DNA from: Tannerella sp.
GTDB taxonomy: Bacteria; Bacteroidota; Bacteroidia; Bacteroidales; Tannerellaceae
NCBI GenBank assembly: GCA_031279875.1
Contig: JAITHS010000168.1
Span: 1-7,940 of the forward strand
DNA length: 7,940 nt
Reading direction: 5' to 3'
Part shown: positions 1 through 7,425 of the stretch, one piece after another
How the letters are laid out: each line of letters opens with the position of its first letter
How positions within the stretch are numbered: position 1 is the first letter of the stretch
The notes under the pieces: generated by a model
Told to the model about the DNA's origin: nothing
What the model saw: the letters and a program-made list of their open reading frames with translations, nothing else
Database searches by the model: none
Program-made: the position numbers and the translations under genes

Positions 1-34
1 ATTCCACTAATTTTGGAAACGAATACAGTCGCTT

Positions 35-87
35 CGTCATTGCGAGCAGGAATGGTAGCCCCAAACGATAGGTAATGACGGTACCAC
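35..87 (+). repeat. Flanking repeat module X, left copy
   Basis: This 53-base module starts CGTCATTG and ends ATGACGGTACCAC. It recurs in inverted orientation at 7426-7479. By hand alignment about 46 of 54 columns match, with one single-base gap. The differences cluster around 42-43 and 69-74, and the two ends are nearly identical. CGTCATTGCGAG-type sequences are, from general knowledge, frequent dispersed repeats in bacterial genomes, so this is probably one member of a multicopy family. It contains no gene. Confidence 0.8.
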
Positions 88-88
88 G

Positions 89-169
89 AACCCTTGCAGT
101 GGTTTAAAACCACTGCAAGGGTTGTTGCCGAAAACCACTTGCAGGGTTTAAAAACCACTGCAAGGGTTT
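89..169. repeat. Palindromic hairpin cluster H, left copy
   Basis: Bases 89-105 and 107-123 form a perfect 17-base inverted repeat around a single central base, enough for a strong hairpin or cruciform. A second, imperfect palindrome follows at 132-169. Four units occur in all (near 91-102, 110-121, 135-146, 155-166). Each has the form CC-core-GG, with TTGCA or its reverse complement TGCAA at the centre. A shorter version with two units is at 7389-7425. The role is unknown. It could act as a bidirectional terminator or transcript stabiliser, or it could simply be a dispersed repeat. Confidence 0.85.
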
Positions 170-172
170 GGG

Positions 173-190
173 GTACAGGGCATTCGTCAA
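173..190 (+). repeat. Short direct repeat Y, left copy
   Basis: The 18-mer GTACAGGGCATTCGTCAA recurs at 7373-7390 with one difference (G to A at the eighth base) and in the same orientation. Here it follows the hairpin cluster, whereas at the right end it precedes it. Matching 17 of 18 bases next to the same hairpin family makes chance unlikely. Confidence 0.7.
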
Positions 191-202
191 CTCTCAACTC
201 TC
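189..202. repeat. Two tandem heptamers AACTCTC
   Basis: The heptamer AACTCTC is present twice in tandem directly after repeat Y and about 48 bases upstream of the possible -33 element of the SusC-like gene. It resembles the AATTCTT heptamers at 7770-7790 in period and pattern. Two copies are too few for a strong claim. Confidence 0.4.
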
Positions 203-223
203 TTACAATCAACCATATAACAA

Positions 224-235
224 AAAACATGTTTT
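224..235. promoter_or_regulatory. 12-base palindrome, possible operator
   Basis: AAAACATGTTTT is a perfect 12-base palindrome centred about 60 bases upstream of the predicted transcription start (near 290). The position would suit an activator or repressor of the operon. It lies in AT-rich DNA, where such palindromes also arise by chance, and I recognise no regulator that uses it. Confidence 0.25.
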
Positions 236-249
236 ATAACATATAAAAA

Positions 250-283
250 TTGTTAGCAAAAATAAAAAAAACGTTTACCTTTG
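250..283 (+). promoter_or_regulatory. Bacteroidota-type promoter of the operon
   Basis: TACCTTTG at 276-283, followed by C, matches the -7 consensus TAnnTTTG of Bacteroidota sigma-ABfr promoters. TTG at 250-252 may be the -33 element. The spacing of 23 bases is somewhat long, so that half is less certain. Transcription should start near 290, giving a leader of about 25 bases before the ATG at 315. The leader is A-rich and has no Shine-Dalgarno sequence, as is usual in this phylum. Confidence 0.75.
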
Positions 284-314
284 CGGCGAAATAATAACAA
301 AACTCTAATAACAA

Positions 315-3300
315 ATGGCAAAAATTAAGATTTTTAAGAGAAAGCTGTTCTCGATTTTGCTGCTAATGTGTATCTGTTTGCCGCTTGCGGCACAGACAGG
401 CGTAACCCTCAAAGGACGGATCATTGATACATTCGGTGAACCGTTGCCGGGCGCCGTGATTTCAATTATCGGCAGTACGCGAGGTTCGGCTGCCGACGAG
501 GACGGCAAATTTGAATTAAACAATGTTACCGTAGGTACCCGATTGAAAGTTACCTTTCTCGGAATGAAAGACAAGGAAGTAACATTTGAAGGCAAGAACA
601 ATTTGACAATCGAACTTGAAGAAAAGACAAGTGAGTTGGACGAAGTTACGGTAGTTGCTTTCGGCAAACAGAAGAAAGAAAGCGTTGTAGCGTCGATTAC
701 AACTATTAACCCCGAAGAGATGCGTGTGCCGTCGAGCAACTTCACGCAAGCACTTGCAGGACGTATAGCAGGTATCATTTCATACCAGCGTAGCGGTGAG
801 CCGGGTCTTGACCAGAACAACGCCGAGTTTTTCATTCGCGGCGTAACGACATTCGGTACAGGTAAGAAAGACCCGCTCATACTGATTGACGGCGTAGAGA
901 TGACATCGGAAGACCTTGCCCGTTTGACGCTCGACGACATAGCGAGTTTCTCGGTCATGAAAGACGCTAACGCTACGGCGCTTTACGGAGCGCGCGGCGC
1001 TAACGGCGTTATCCTTGTTACAACGCGCGAAGGTAAGGAAGGCAGTGTGAAGATACAGTTTCGTGCCGAGTTGTCGCACTCGTCTAACACTTCCGACGTG
1101 AAGCTTGCCGACCCCATTACCTACATGAAACTACACAACGAGGCTGTCGTTACCCGCGACCCGATGGCTATGCTGCCGTATTCGGAAGTAAAAGTAGCCA
1201 AAACGGAAGAAGGTTATGACCGAGTGCTTTATCCGGCGGTTGACTGGATGTCGATGCTCTTCAACGACCACACGCTCAACCAGCGCTACAACTTAAACAT
1301 CAGTGGCGGCGGCAGTATTGCACGCTATTACATCGCCGCTTCGTATTCCAACGACAACGGTATTATTAACGTTGACCCGCGCAGCAATTTCAACAACAAC
1401 ATCAACCAAAATCGCTACGTATTACGGTCAAACGTTAATGTCAACCTGTCGAAAACAACCGAAGCCATAGTGCGTTTGCACGGCAGTTTCGACGACTATA
1501 CCGGCCCTCTTGACGGCGGTTCCGACCTGTTCAAGAAAGCGCGTAACGCCAACCCGACCCTCTTCCTGCCGTATTACGAGCCGGACGACACAAAAGCGAT
1601 GCAGTTTGCAAAGCACATCCTGTTTGGCAACTACGGCAACGGTACATTTCTCAACCCTTACGCCGAGATGTTGAAAGGCTACAAATCGAACGACCGTTCT
1701 TCGATGATGGCACAATTTGAAGTGAAGCAAGATTTGAATTTCCTTACCGAAGGTTTGTCGATGCGCGGTATGTTTAACGTCAATCGTTTTGCGCGCCTTG
1801 AAGTACGCAACTCTTATTTTCCGTTCTTTTATAATGCCGTTGAATCAATACTCGAACGCGGCAAATACATGCTGGTAGCAATAAATCCTAATTCCGGAAC
1901 CGACTACCTCACATCAGGCGGCGTTCTCAGAGAAGTTAAAAACACATTATATTTTGAAACCGCGATGCAATATAACCGGACATTTTCCGAAAAACACGCA
2001 ACTTCGGGGATGTTAGTATTTACTTTGCGCGATTATCTTGACGGCAACGGCAACAACTTTCAGGCTCTTATGCCTCATCGAAATCTCGGTTTGGCAGGCA
2101 GGTTGACTTACGGATACGACAGCCGTTACTTTATAGAAACAAACTTCGGATACAACGGTTCGGAACGCTTTGCCGAAAACGAACGCTTCGGCTTCTTCCC
2201 GTCGGTAGGAACAGGATGGATAGTTACTAACGAAGAATTTTTGAAGCCTTATGATAAAATTCTCACAAAACTGAAGCTCAAAGCCACCTACGGTTTAGTC
2301 GGAAATGACGCCATAGGCGACGAAAACGACCGCTTCTATTATCTGTCGAACGTAAACATGAATGACCCTAATCGCGGATATGCTTTCGGAGAAGAATTTT
2401 ATTACGGTCGCAACGGTATCTCCATTTCGCGCTATGAAGATAAAAACATAACATGGGAGATAAGCCGCAAACTCAATCTCGGTTTGGAGTTAAACCTTTT
2501 TAAAAGTTTAGAAATACAGGCGGATTATTTTACCGAAGCACGCAGCAATATCCTGCAAGCCCGTTCTTATATGCCTACTACGATGGGACTTCAAGCAACG
2601 CCGTCGTCAAACATCGGAAAAGCATTCGGTAGCGGTATCGACATATCGGTAGATTACAACAAATCGTTTAACAAAGACTTTTGGGCTTCGGTACGCGGTA
2701 ATTTCACGTATGCAACAGCCCATTACACTCTTTATGACGAGCCTGACTACACTTCAACGCCGTGGCGATTACACAAAAACGTTAAAATATCGCAAAAATA
2801 TGGATATATAGCCGAAAGGCTGTTTCTTGACGACGAAGAAGTACGCAATTCGCCTGTGCAGTTTGAAAACTACATGGCCGGCGACATCAAATACAAGGAT
2901 ATCAACGGCGACATGGTCATAAACGAAAACGACCAGGTGCCTATCGGATACCCTACAACGCCCGAAATAATTTACGGATGGGGATTGTCGCTCAACTATA
3001 AGACTATTGACTTTTCGCTCTTCTTTCAAGGCTCGGCACGGTCGTCGTTTTTTATCGACGCCTTTGCTACGGCGCCTTTTGTGAACCGCGCTCCCGATGA
3101 TAACACGCTTAATGCGTTTACAACTACCCGCGCCCTGCTACAATATTGGGCCGACGACCACTGGTCGGTCAACAACCGCAACATCTACGCTCAATGGCCT
3201 CGATTGTCGGAAGTACGTATCGCCAACAACGCGGTAACAAGTACATGGTGGATGCGCGACGGCTCGTTTATGCGCCTCAAAAACATGGAACTCGGCTATA

Positions 3301-3476
3301 CGCTGCCTGAAAAATATACTAAACCGTTAATGCTCAAAAATTGCAGGATTTACCTGTCGGGCAGCAACCTTTTGGTCTTCTCCAAATTCAAAATGTGGGA
3401 CGTAGAAATGGCCGGCAACGGTCTCGCCTACCCGCTTCAAAAAGTTATCAATATTGGTTTAAATGTCGATTTTTAA
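315..3476 (+). CDS. SusC/RagA-like TonB-dependent outer-membrane transporter
   Basis: This 1053-residue protein is the outer-membrane channel of a SusCD nutrient importer, which takes up glycans or peptides using TonB-transduced energy. Residues 1-26/27 form a signal peptide (basic start, hydrophobic core, LPLAAQ). Residues about 31-105 are a carboxypeptidase-D regulatory-like beta domain (LKGRIIDTFGEPLPGA, then DEDGKFEL). DEVTVVAFG (109-117) is the TonB-box region. The plug spans about 122-240, with IRG, PLILIDGVEM and the SusC hallmark KDANATALYGARGANGVI (216-233). The remainder is a 22-strand type beta-barrel ending in Phe-1053, the usual terminal aromatic for barrel insertion. Length and order are typical. 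There is no N-terminal STN domain, so direct sensing through an anti-sigma factor is not indicated. The ATG at 315 fits the promoter and signal peptide. The SusD-like gene follows after 12 bases. The substrate cannot be inferred. Confidence 0.97.
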   Translation: MAKIKIFKRKLFSILLLMCICLPLAAQTGVTLKGRIIDTFGEPLPGAVISIIGSTRGSAADEDGKFELNNVTVGTRLKVTFLGMKDKEVTFEGKNNLTIELEEKTSELDEVTVVAFGKQKKESVVASITTINPEEMRVPSSNFTQALAGRIAGIISYQRSGEPGLDQNNAEFFIRGVTTFGTGKKDPLILIDGVEMTSEDLARLTLDDIASFSVMKDANATALYGARGANGVILVTTREGKEGSVKIQFRAELSHSSNTSDVKLADPITYMKLHNEAVVTRDPMAMLPYSEVKVAKTEEGYDRVLYPAVDWMSMLFNDHTLNQRYNLNISGGGSIARYYIAASYSNDNGIINVDPRSNFNNNINQNRYVLRSNVNVNLSKTTEAIVRLHGSFDDYTGPLDGGSDLFKKARNANPTLFLPYYEPDDTKAMQFAKHILFGNYGNGTFLNPYAEMLKGYKSNDRSSMMAQFEVKQDLNFLTEGLSMRGMFNVNRFARLEVRNSYFPFFYNAVESILERGKYMLVAINPNSGTDYLTSGGVLREVKNTLYFETAMQYNRTFSEKHATSGMLVFTLRDYLDGNGNNFQALMPHRNLGLAGRLTYGYDSRYFIETNFGYNGSERFAENERFGFFPSVGTGWIVTNEEFLKPYDKILTKLKLKATYGLVGNDAIGDENDRFYYLSNVNMNDPNRGYAFGEEFYYGRNGISISRYEDKNITWEISRKLNLGLELNLFKSLEIQADYFTEARSNILQARSYMPTTMGLQATPSSNIGKAFGSGIDISVDYNKSFNKDFWASVRGNFTYATAHYTLYDEPDYTSTPWRLHKNVKISQKYGYIAERLFLDDEEVRNSPVQFENYMAGDIKYKDINGDMVINENDQVPIGYPTTPEIIYGWGLSLNYKTIDFSLFFQGSARSSFFIDAFATAPFVNRAPDDNTLNAFTTTRALLQYWADDHWSVNNRNIYAQWPRLSEVRIANNAVTSTWWMRDGSFMRLKNMELGYTLPEKYTKPLMLKNCRIYLSGSNLLVFSKFKMWDVEMAGNGLAYPLQKVINIGLNVDF

Positions 3477-3488
3477 TAATTAATTGTT

Positions 3489-5390
3489 ATGAAAAAAAAT
3501 ATCAAAATATTTATTGCGGCTATCTTTGCCGCGCTGACATTCTTCCGCTGCGACTATTTAGACGTTGTTCCCGAAGGAACGGCAACGATGGACAATGCTT
3601 TTTCGACACGTATCAACGCCGAGAAATTCTTCTTCTCGTGTTATAGCTATCTGCCCGCGTTCGCCAATGTATTCACAAATCCGGGATATGTAGGCGGCGA
3701 CGAGTTCTTCTGGAACATCGACAACAGCGGCATACACGAACGTTCGGGTTCAAAAATAGCACGCGGACAGCAAACGCCTAACGACCCGATACAAAACTAC
3801 TGGGACGGCGCTCGCGACGGCAAAAACCTGTTTATCGGACTGCGCGACTGTAACATCTTCCTCGAAAACATCCACAAAGTGCCTGACCTCGAAGAATATG
3901 AAATGAAATACTGGATATCGGAAGTGAAAATTGTAAAGGCTTATCTCCATTTCTTCCTGATGCAACTCTACGGTCCGATACCTATTATAAAAGAGAATAT
4001 TGCCATTACCGCTGCGCCTGCCGATACCCGCGTTTATCGCGAGCCGGTTGACAGCGTTACAAACTACATCGTTTCGCTTATCGACGAAGCTTATCCCACT
4101 CTGATGGAATATATCGAAGACCCAACGATACAGTTAGGACGCCTCACACAGCCTATCGCGGCTGCTCTCAAAGCCAAAGTACTTGTTTGGGCGGCAAGTC
4201 CGTTCAACAACGGCAATCCCGACTACGCCGATTTTGTTGACAATCGCGGCATACATCTCTATTCTACATCTTTCGACCCGAAGAAATGGGAACGCGCCGC
4301 CGAAGCCATCAAATCAGCTATCGACATTGCCGAATATGCAGGACACAAGTTTCATGTTTACACTCCGCCGGGCAATGCAGCAAATTTCTCCCCCCAGCGA
4401 CTGTTGGAATACAAATTGAGAAGCCCTATTACGGAACGCTTTAACGATGAAATTATCTGGGGTTCGACCAACCAAACCGACGAGACACAACGCTACTGTT
4501 GTCCGCAATTCTACGACGAAGGCGCAGCATCGGTATCGGAAGTATGCGCCACCCTTAACATCGCAGAACAGTTCTATACCCAAAACGGATTGCCTATAAC
4601 CGAAGATCCTAACTGGGACTACGGCTCCCGTTATGAGACGCAAAAAGTAGAAGGCGCTCTGGCTACATGGCATTCAAGTTATATCGCGGCAAATGAAATA
4701 ACGGCAAAAATGAATTTCTATCGCGAACCGCGCTTCTACGCCTTTCTGTCGTTCGACCGCGCTCTGTTTGCCACAAACCAGACTATTAACCCGATAATAA
4801 TCAAAAACCGTAGCGCCGAAGCGCAGGGCTACAAGGTGCAGTCTTACCATATCTCAACAGGATATTATGTTAAGAAACTTATTCCGCTTGATATAGCTAC
4901 GGGGCCGAGTTACTCAACACCAAAACGTTATTCATTCCCCGTTATTCGCCTTGCCGACCTTTATCTGCTATATGCCGAAGCGTTGAACGAAGTAAGCGGC
5001 CCGTCGGAAACGGTTTACGCTTATATCGACACAATCCGCAAACGCGCCGGTATTCCTCTTGTAAGAGAAGCCTACGCCAATGCCGCCGACGTTTATAAAA
5101 ACAAACCTTATACGCAGGAAGGACTTCGAGATATAATTAAACGCGAACGCACGATAGAACTGTCGTTCGAATGCCAACGCTTCTGGGATATACGACGCTG
5201 GAAAGACGCCGCACAGTATCTTACCGAGCCGATACGCGGATGGAACTATCAAGGAACATCCGACCTGTCATACTACAACATCATCACTTATCTCGATAAC
5301 CGCACTTATAATCTTAAACATCATCTGTGGCCAATCAAAATAAGTTCGCTGATAATAAACTCAAACCTGGTACAAAATCCGGGCTGGTAA
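3489..5390 (+). CDS. SusD/RagB-like surface nutrient-binding lipoprotein
   Basis: This 633-residue partner of the preceding transporter acts as the hinged lid over the SusC barrel and delivers ligand from the cell surface. A lipoprotein signal ends at Cys-21, followed by DYLDVVPEG, a typical mature SusD start. Residues about 22-220 correspond to the SusD-like N-terminal domain with TPR-type helices. The C-terminal RagB/SusD domain includes YLLYAEALNEV, IRKRAGIPLV and the signature RERTIELSFECQRFWDIRRW at 552-571. Length is at the upper end for the family. The residue before the acylated Cys is Arg (TFFRC), where Gly, Ala or Ser is usual, so the signal is atypical, although everything around it fits. 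The gene is 12 bases from the SusC-like stop and surely co-transcribed. Its start follows an AT-rich gap without a Shine-Dalgarno site. Confidence 0.97.
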   Translation: MKKNIKIFIAAIFAALTFFRCDYLDVVPEGTATMDNAFSTRINAEKFFFSCYSYLPAFANVFTNPGYVGGDEFFWNIDNSGIHERSGSKIARGQQTPNDPIQNYWDGARDGKNLFIGLRDCNIFLENIHKVPDLEEYEMKYWISEVKIVKAYLHFFLMQLYGPIPIIKENIAITAAPADTRVYREPVDSVTNYIVSLIDEAYPTLMEYIEDPTIQLGRLTQPIAAALKAKVLVWAASPFNNGNPDYADFVDNRGIHLYSTSFDPKKWERAAEAIKSAIDIAEYAGHKFHVYTPPGNAANFSPQRLLEYKLRSPITERFNDEIIWGSTNQTDETQRYCCPQFYDEGAASVSEVCATLNIAEQFYTQNGLPITEDPNWDYGSRYETQKVEGALATWHSSYIAANEITAKMNFYREPRFYAFLSFDRALFATNQTINPIIIKNRSAEAQGYKVQSYHISTGYYVKKLIPLDIATGPSYSTPKRYSFPVIRLADLYLLYAEALNEVSGPSETVYAYIDTIRKRAGIPLVREAYANAADVYKNKPYTQEGLRDIIKRERTIELSFECQRFWDIRRWKDAAQYLTEPIRGWNYQGTSDLSYYNIITYLDNRTYNLKHHLWPIKISSLIINSNLVQNPGW

Positions 5391-5418
5391 TAAATAAATT
5401 ATTTAAATTAAAAAAGAT

Positions 5419-6630
5419 ATGAGAACAAATTATTTTATTCTTCTATGTACAATATTAATAACAGGATGCGCCGAATCAAAGTTTGAGCCTGTACGAACGG
5501 ACAAAACTCCGCCTTCGTCGCTCAATATCACGTCGGTAGAAAGCATACCCGGCGGAGCGAAAATATATTTCAGACCGCCAAACGAAACCGATATATCATA
5601 CGTTCGCGGCGAATTTATGTCAAACGGCGAAAAACGTGTCGTCAGGTCGTCGATTTATAACAACTTCCTGCTCGTAGAAGGTCTCGGTAACACAAACCCC
5701 GTTGAAATCACACTTTATATAGTTGACCACAGCGAAAATGCCTCCGAGCCTGTCGTGCGTTCGTTTACGCCTCAAACACCGCCGGTATATTCCGTTCTGT
5801 CGTCGATAGAAGTGCTGCCCGATTTCGGCGGTATCACTACGCTGTGGGAAAATCCGACCCAAACGGAATTACGCTTCTCGTTTATGGTTGAAGATTCGCT
5901 TGGCGTGCTTCAAGACTATGAGATGACGTTTAACAACGAACTTGCCGGTAAATACTCGCTTCGCGGTTTCGATACCCAAGAACGCCGTTGGGGTATATAT
6001 CTGCGCGACAAGTGGGGCAATATGTCGGATACGCTCGTAGCAAGCGCCACGCCGTTTTTTGAAGAAATGTTGAACAAGAAAAAGTTCTTTGAAGTAGCAT
6101 TGCCGGGCGATAATACATCGGTGCGTTCAGGCAGACCGCTGTCGAATACATGGGACGGTAATATCGACGTCATATGGCATACCGAGCCGGGAGTACCCGA
6201 AGGCACACCGCCGCAAAAGTTTACTATCTGCTTCGGTACCGACGTCGAAGCCAAGATGAGCCGCTTCATAATGTATCCGCGTCGCGAATCTTACTATTAC
6301 GGTCAGCATAACCCGCGATATTTCCAAGTATGGGGCACGACCGAACTCAAAGAGGAAAAAGCAAATCAGGATTACTGGAAAGGCGAAGACTGGAAAAATG
6401 ACTGGGAACTGCTCGGAGACTACGAAATAGTAAAACCCTCCGGCCTGCCCGGCAGCCAGTATAACGAACTCGACAAAGCCGTATGGGATGCCGGTTTCGA
6501 TTTCCCCGTACCGCTCGAAGCTAACAAAATAAAATATGTCCGCTTCATAGTATTCGCTACCTGGGCCAACTCCGCAGCTCTGCATATCAACGAACTGTCG
6601 TTCTACGGCGATGATTTTATTGACAATTAA
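5419..6630 (+). CDS. DUF4959-DUF5126-DUF5000 surface lipoprotein, probable glycan-binding accessory
   Basis: This 403-residue protein has a clear lipoprotein signal (ITGC, Cys-17). Three beta-rich regions follow and match the known Bacteroidota order. Residues about 25-115 are DUF4959-like, with a fibronectin-III flavour (TPPSSLNITSVES and IYFRPPNETDISYVRGE). Residues about 118-215 are DUF5126-like (PPVYSVLSSIEVLPDFGG, then LRDKWGNMSDT). Residues about 225-400 are DUF5000-like, with the flavour of a discoidin or F5/8-type C binding domain (WDGNIDVIWHTE, RFIMYPRR, FQVWGT, ending ALHINELSFYGDD). No catalytic motif is visible. Proteins of this make-up are regularly encoded behind SusCD pairs and are thought to bind glycans at the surface; that role is inferred. 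The gene starts 28 bases after the SusD-like stop, behind an A-rich AAAAAAGA, and is likely in the same transcript. Confidence 0.88.
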   Translation: MRTNYFILLCTILITGCAESKFEPVRTDKTPPSSLNITSVESIPGGAKIYFRPPNETDISYVRGEFMSNGEKRVVRSSIYNNFLLVEGLGNTNPVEITLYIVDHSENASEPVVRSFTPQTPPVYSVLSSIEVLPDFGGITTLWENPTQTELRFSFMVEDSLGVLQDYEMTFNNELAGKYSLRGFDTQERRWGIYLRDKWGNMSDTLVASATPFFEEMLNKKKFFEVALPGDNTSVRSGRPLSNTWDGNIDVIWHTEPGVPEGTPPQKFTICFGTDVEAKMSRFIMYPRRESYYYGQHNPRYFQVWGTTELKEEKANQDYWKGEDWKNDWELLGDYEIVKPSGLPGSQYNELDKAVWDAGFDFPVPLEANKIKYVRFIVFATWANSAALHINELSFYGDDFIDN

Positions 6631-6643
6631 AATTATTAACAGT

Positions 6644-7315
6644 ATGAAAAATATCTTTATAATATTATCTTTATTTAGCGCTTTAACTCTGATAGGATGC
6701 GACGGTATGAACAGCATTCATCAGGAATATCTTGACCGCGGCGAAGCGGTTTACACCGGCGTAGTCGATTCGGTAAAAGCCAAACCGGGCTTCAAACGCG
6801 CATGGTTGCAGTGGTACCTCAATTCCGACCTCCGTATTACCAAAACGGTTATCTACTGGAACGATAGCCGCGATTCGATGGTTATCGACATCTCACGTAC
6901 CGAAAACGCACCTTCCGAACACGAAACAATTATCCCCGTTAAAGAAGGCTCGTATGTATTTCGGTTTAATACAAAAGATAATCTCGGACACAGCTCCGTT
7001 AATGCTACTTTCAGCGAAATAACCGTCAACGTTTACGGCGATACATACGTCCGCAACCAAATAAACCGTACCGTTACTTCTATCAATACATCAAAAATCG
7101 TCTGGGGACCAATCGAATCGGTAACTATGCTCTACACAACGGTATCTTATACCGATACGTCAGGCGAAACAAAAACCGTAAGAGCAGAAAACAGCGATAC
7201 CGAAACGCCAATACCCGACGCCCAAGCCGGCACAACCGTTACAGTATTCTCAACCTTCATGCCCAAAGGCGGTCTGGACGAAATCAACGGCCTGCCTAAA
7301 ACGTATAACTTGTAG
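6644..7315 (+). CDS. DUF4998 surface lipoprotein
   Basis: The start is placed at 6644, giving 223 residues. An in-frame ATG at 6611 lies inside the previous gene and would add 11 residues ahead of a complete lipoprotein signal. From 6644 the protein begins with Lys, a hydrophobic core and LIGC (Cys-19), and the gap to the preceding stop is 13 bases. After the Cys, DGMNSIHQEYLDRGEAVYTG and VDSVKAKPGFKRAWLQW are characteristic of DUF4998. The rest is beta-rich, with Fn3-like spacing (VIYWNDSRDSMVIDI, YVFRFNTKDNLGHSS, YGDTYV). No enzyme motif is seen. Families of this type sit at the distal end of SusCD operons and are presumed surface binding proteins. Some relatives carry an extra C-terminal discoidin-like domain; here the protein ends directly after the DUF4998 region (FMPKGGLDEI), and its TAG stop lies in a palindrome. 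Confidence 0.88.
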   Translation: MKNIFIILSLFSALTLIGCDGMNSIHQEYLDRGEAVYTGVVDSVKAKPGFKRAWLQWYLNSDLRITKTVIYWNDSRDSMVIDISRTENAPSEHETIIPVKEGSYVFRFNTKDNLGHSSVNATFSEITVNVYGDTYVRNQINRTVTSINTSKIVWGPIESVTMLYTTVSYTDTSGETKTVRAENSDTETPIPDAQAGTTVTVFSTFMPKGGLDEINGLPKTYNL

Positions 7316-7348
7316 AGACGCACAATTTGTGCGTCTGTACGTCTTTTT
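7312..7348 (+). terminator. Probable rho-independent terminator of the operon
   Basis: AGACGCACAA (7316-7325) and TTGTGCGTCT (7327-7336) are perfect inverted arms around one base. The stem can be extended outward to 7312 and 7340 with a single mismatch. A run of five T follows at 7344-7348. The T-run begins several bases after the stem, so it is not an ideal intrinsic terminator. The TAG stop of the DUF4998 gene (7313-7315) falls within the extended stem. GAGACGCA-N-TGCGTCT palindromes are also known as dispersed repeats in several phyla. Confidence 0.6.
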
Positions 7349-7372
7349 GTCCGTTATTGCGGGGGCGTTAAC

Positions 7373-7390
7373 GTACAGGACATTCGTCAA
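7373..7390 (+). repeat. Short direct repeat Y, right copy
   Basis: This 18-mer matches 17 of 18 bases with 173-190 and has the same orientation. It directly abuts the right hairpin module at 7389. Its first bases also form an inverted pair with the end of the terminator region (CTGTACGT at 7335-7342 and ACGTACAG at 7371-7378). Confidence 0.7.
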
Positions 7391-7425
7391 ACCCTTGCAG
7401 TGGTTTTAAACCCTGCAAGCGGTTT
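7389..7425. repeat. Palindromic hairpin H, right copy
   Basis: This two-unit version of the left hairpin cluster has CCCTTGCAGTGG near 7392-7403 and CCCTGCAAGCGG near 7411-7422, joined by TTTTAAA. Read on the minus strand it corresponds to 132-169 of the left copy, with a G in place of A in one arm and a linker one base shorter. The pairing is imperfect because one arm carries the inverted core. Confidence 0.8.

Larger units (their letters stand above)
1..249. other. Gene-free left flank with repeat cluster
   Basis: I see no supportable gene here. Two frames (starting at bases 1 and 3) are open from the left edge into the first repeat and stop at 73-75 and 68-70. Either could be the tail of an upstream gene, but about 23 residues without a start cannot be assigned. 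From 35 to 190 the stretch is almost entirely repeat modules, listed separately. From 203 to 249 it becomes AT-rich and leads into the promoter of the SusC-like gene. Confidence 0.6.

Noticed and set aside
1..75. C-terminal end of an upstream gene
   Set aside because: Two different frames are open from the edge and both stop inside repeat module X; about 23 residues give no family signal, so no choice can be justified.
89..169. CRISPR array
   Set aside because: The units are palindromic, alternate in direction, and are separated by only a few bases rather than unique spacers of 30-40 bases.
305..958. 217-codon open frame on the minus strand opposite the SusC-like gene
   Set aside because: It lies antisense to the signal peptide, regulatory-like domain and plug of an unmistakable SusC-like gene, has no recognisable domain, and its composition follows from the opposite strand.
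3341..3646. 101-codon + strand frame spanning the SusC-SusD junction
   Set aside because: It overlaps the end of SusC and the signal peptide of SusD in another frame, and its translation has no domain or signal.
5391..5418. Terminator between the SusD-like gene and the third gene
   Set aside because: AAATAA-A-TTATTT (5392-5404) is an inverted repeat but made only of A and T, too weak for intrinsic termination, and the genes clearly form one functional unit.
6611..6643. Upstream ATG for the DUF4998 gene
   Set aside because: It would start inside the preceding gene and place 11 extra residues before a complete lipoprotein signal peptide; 6644 gives a normal signal and spacing.
6127..6717. 196-codon minus-strand frame across the junction of the third and fourth genes
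   Set aside because: It is antisense to two well-supported lipoprotein genes, shows no family resemblance, and has no promoter or sensible start context.
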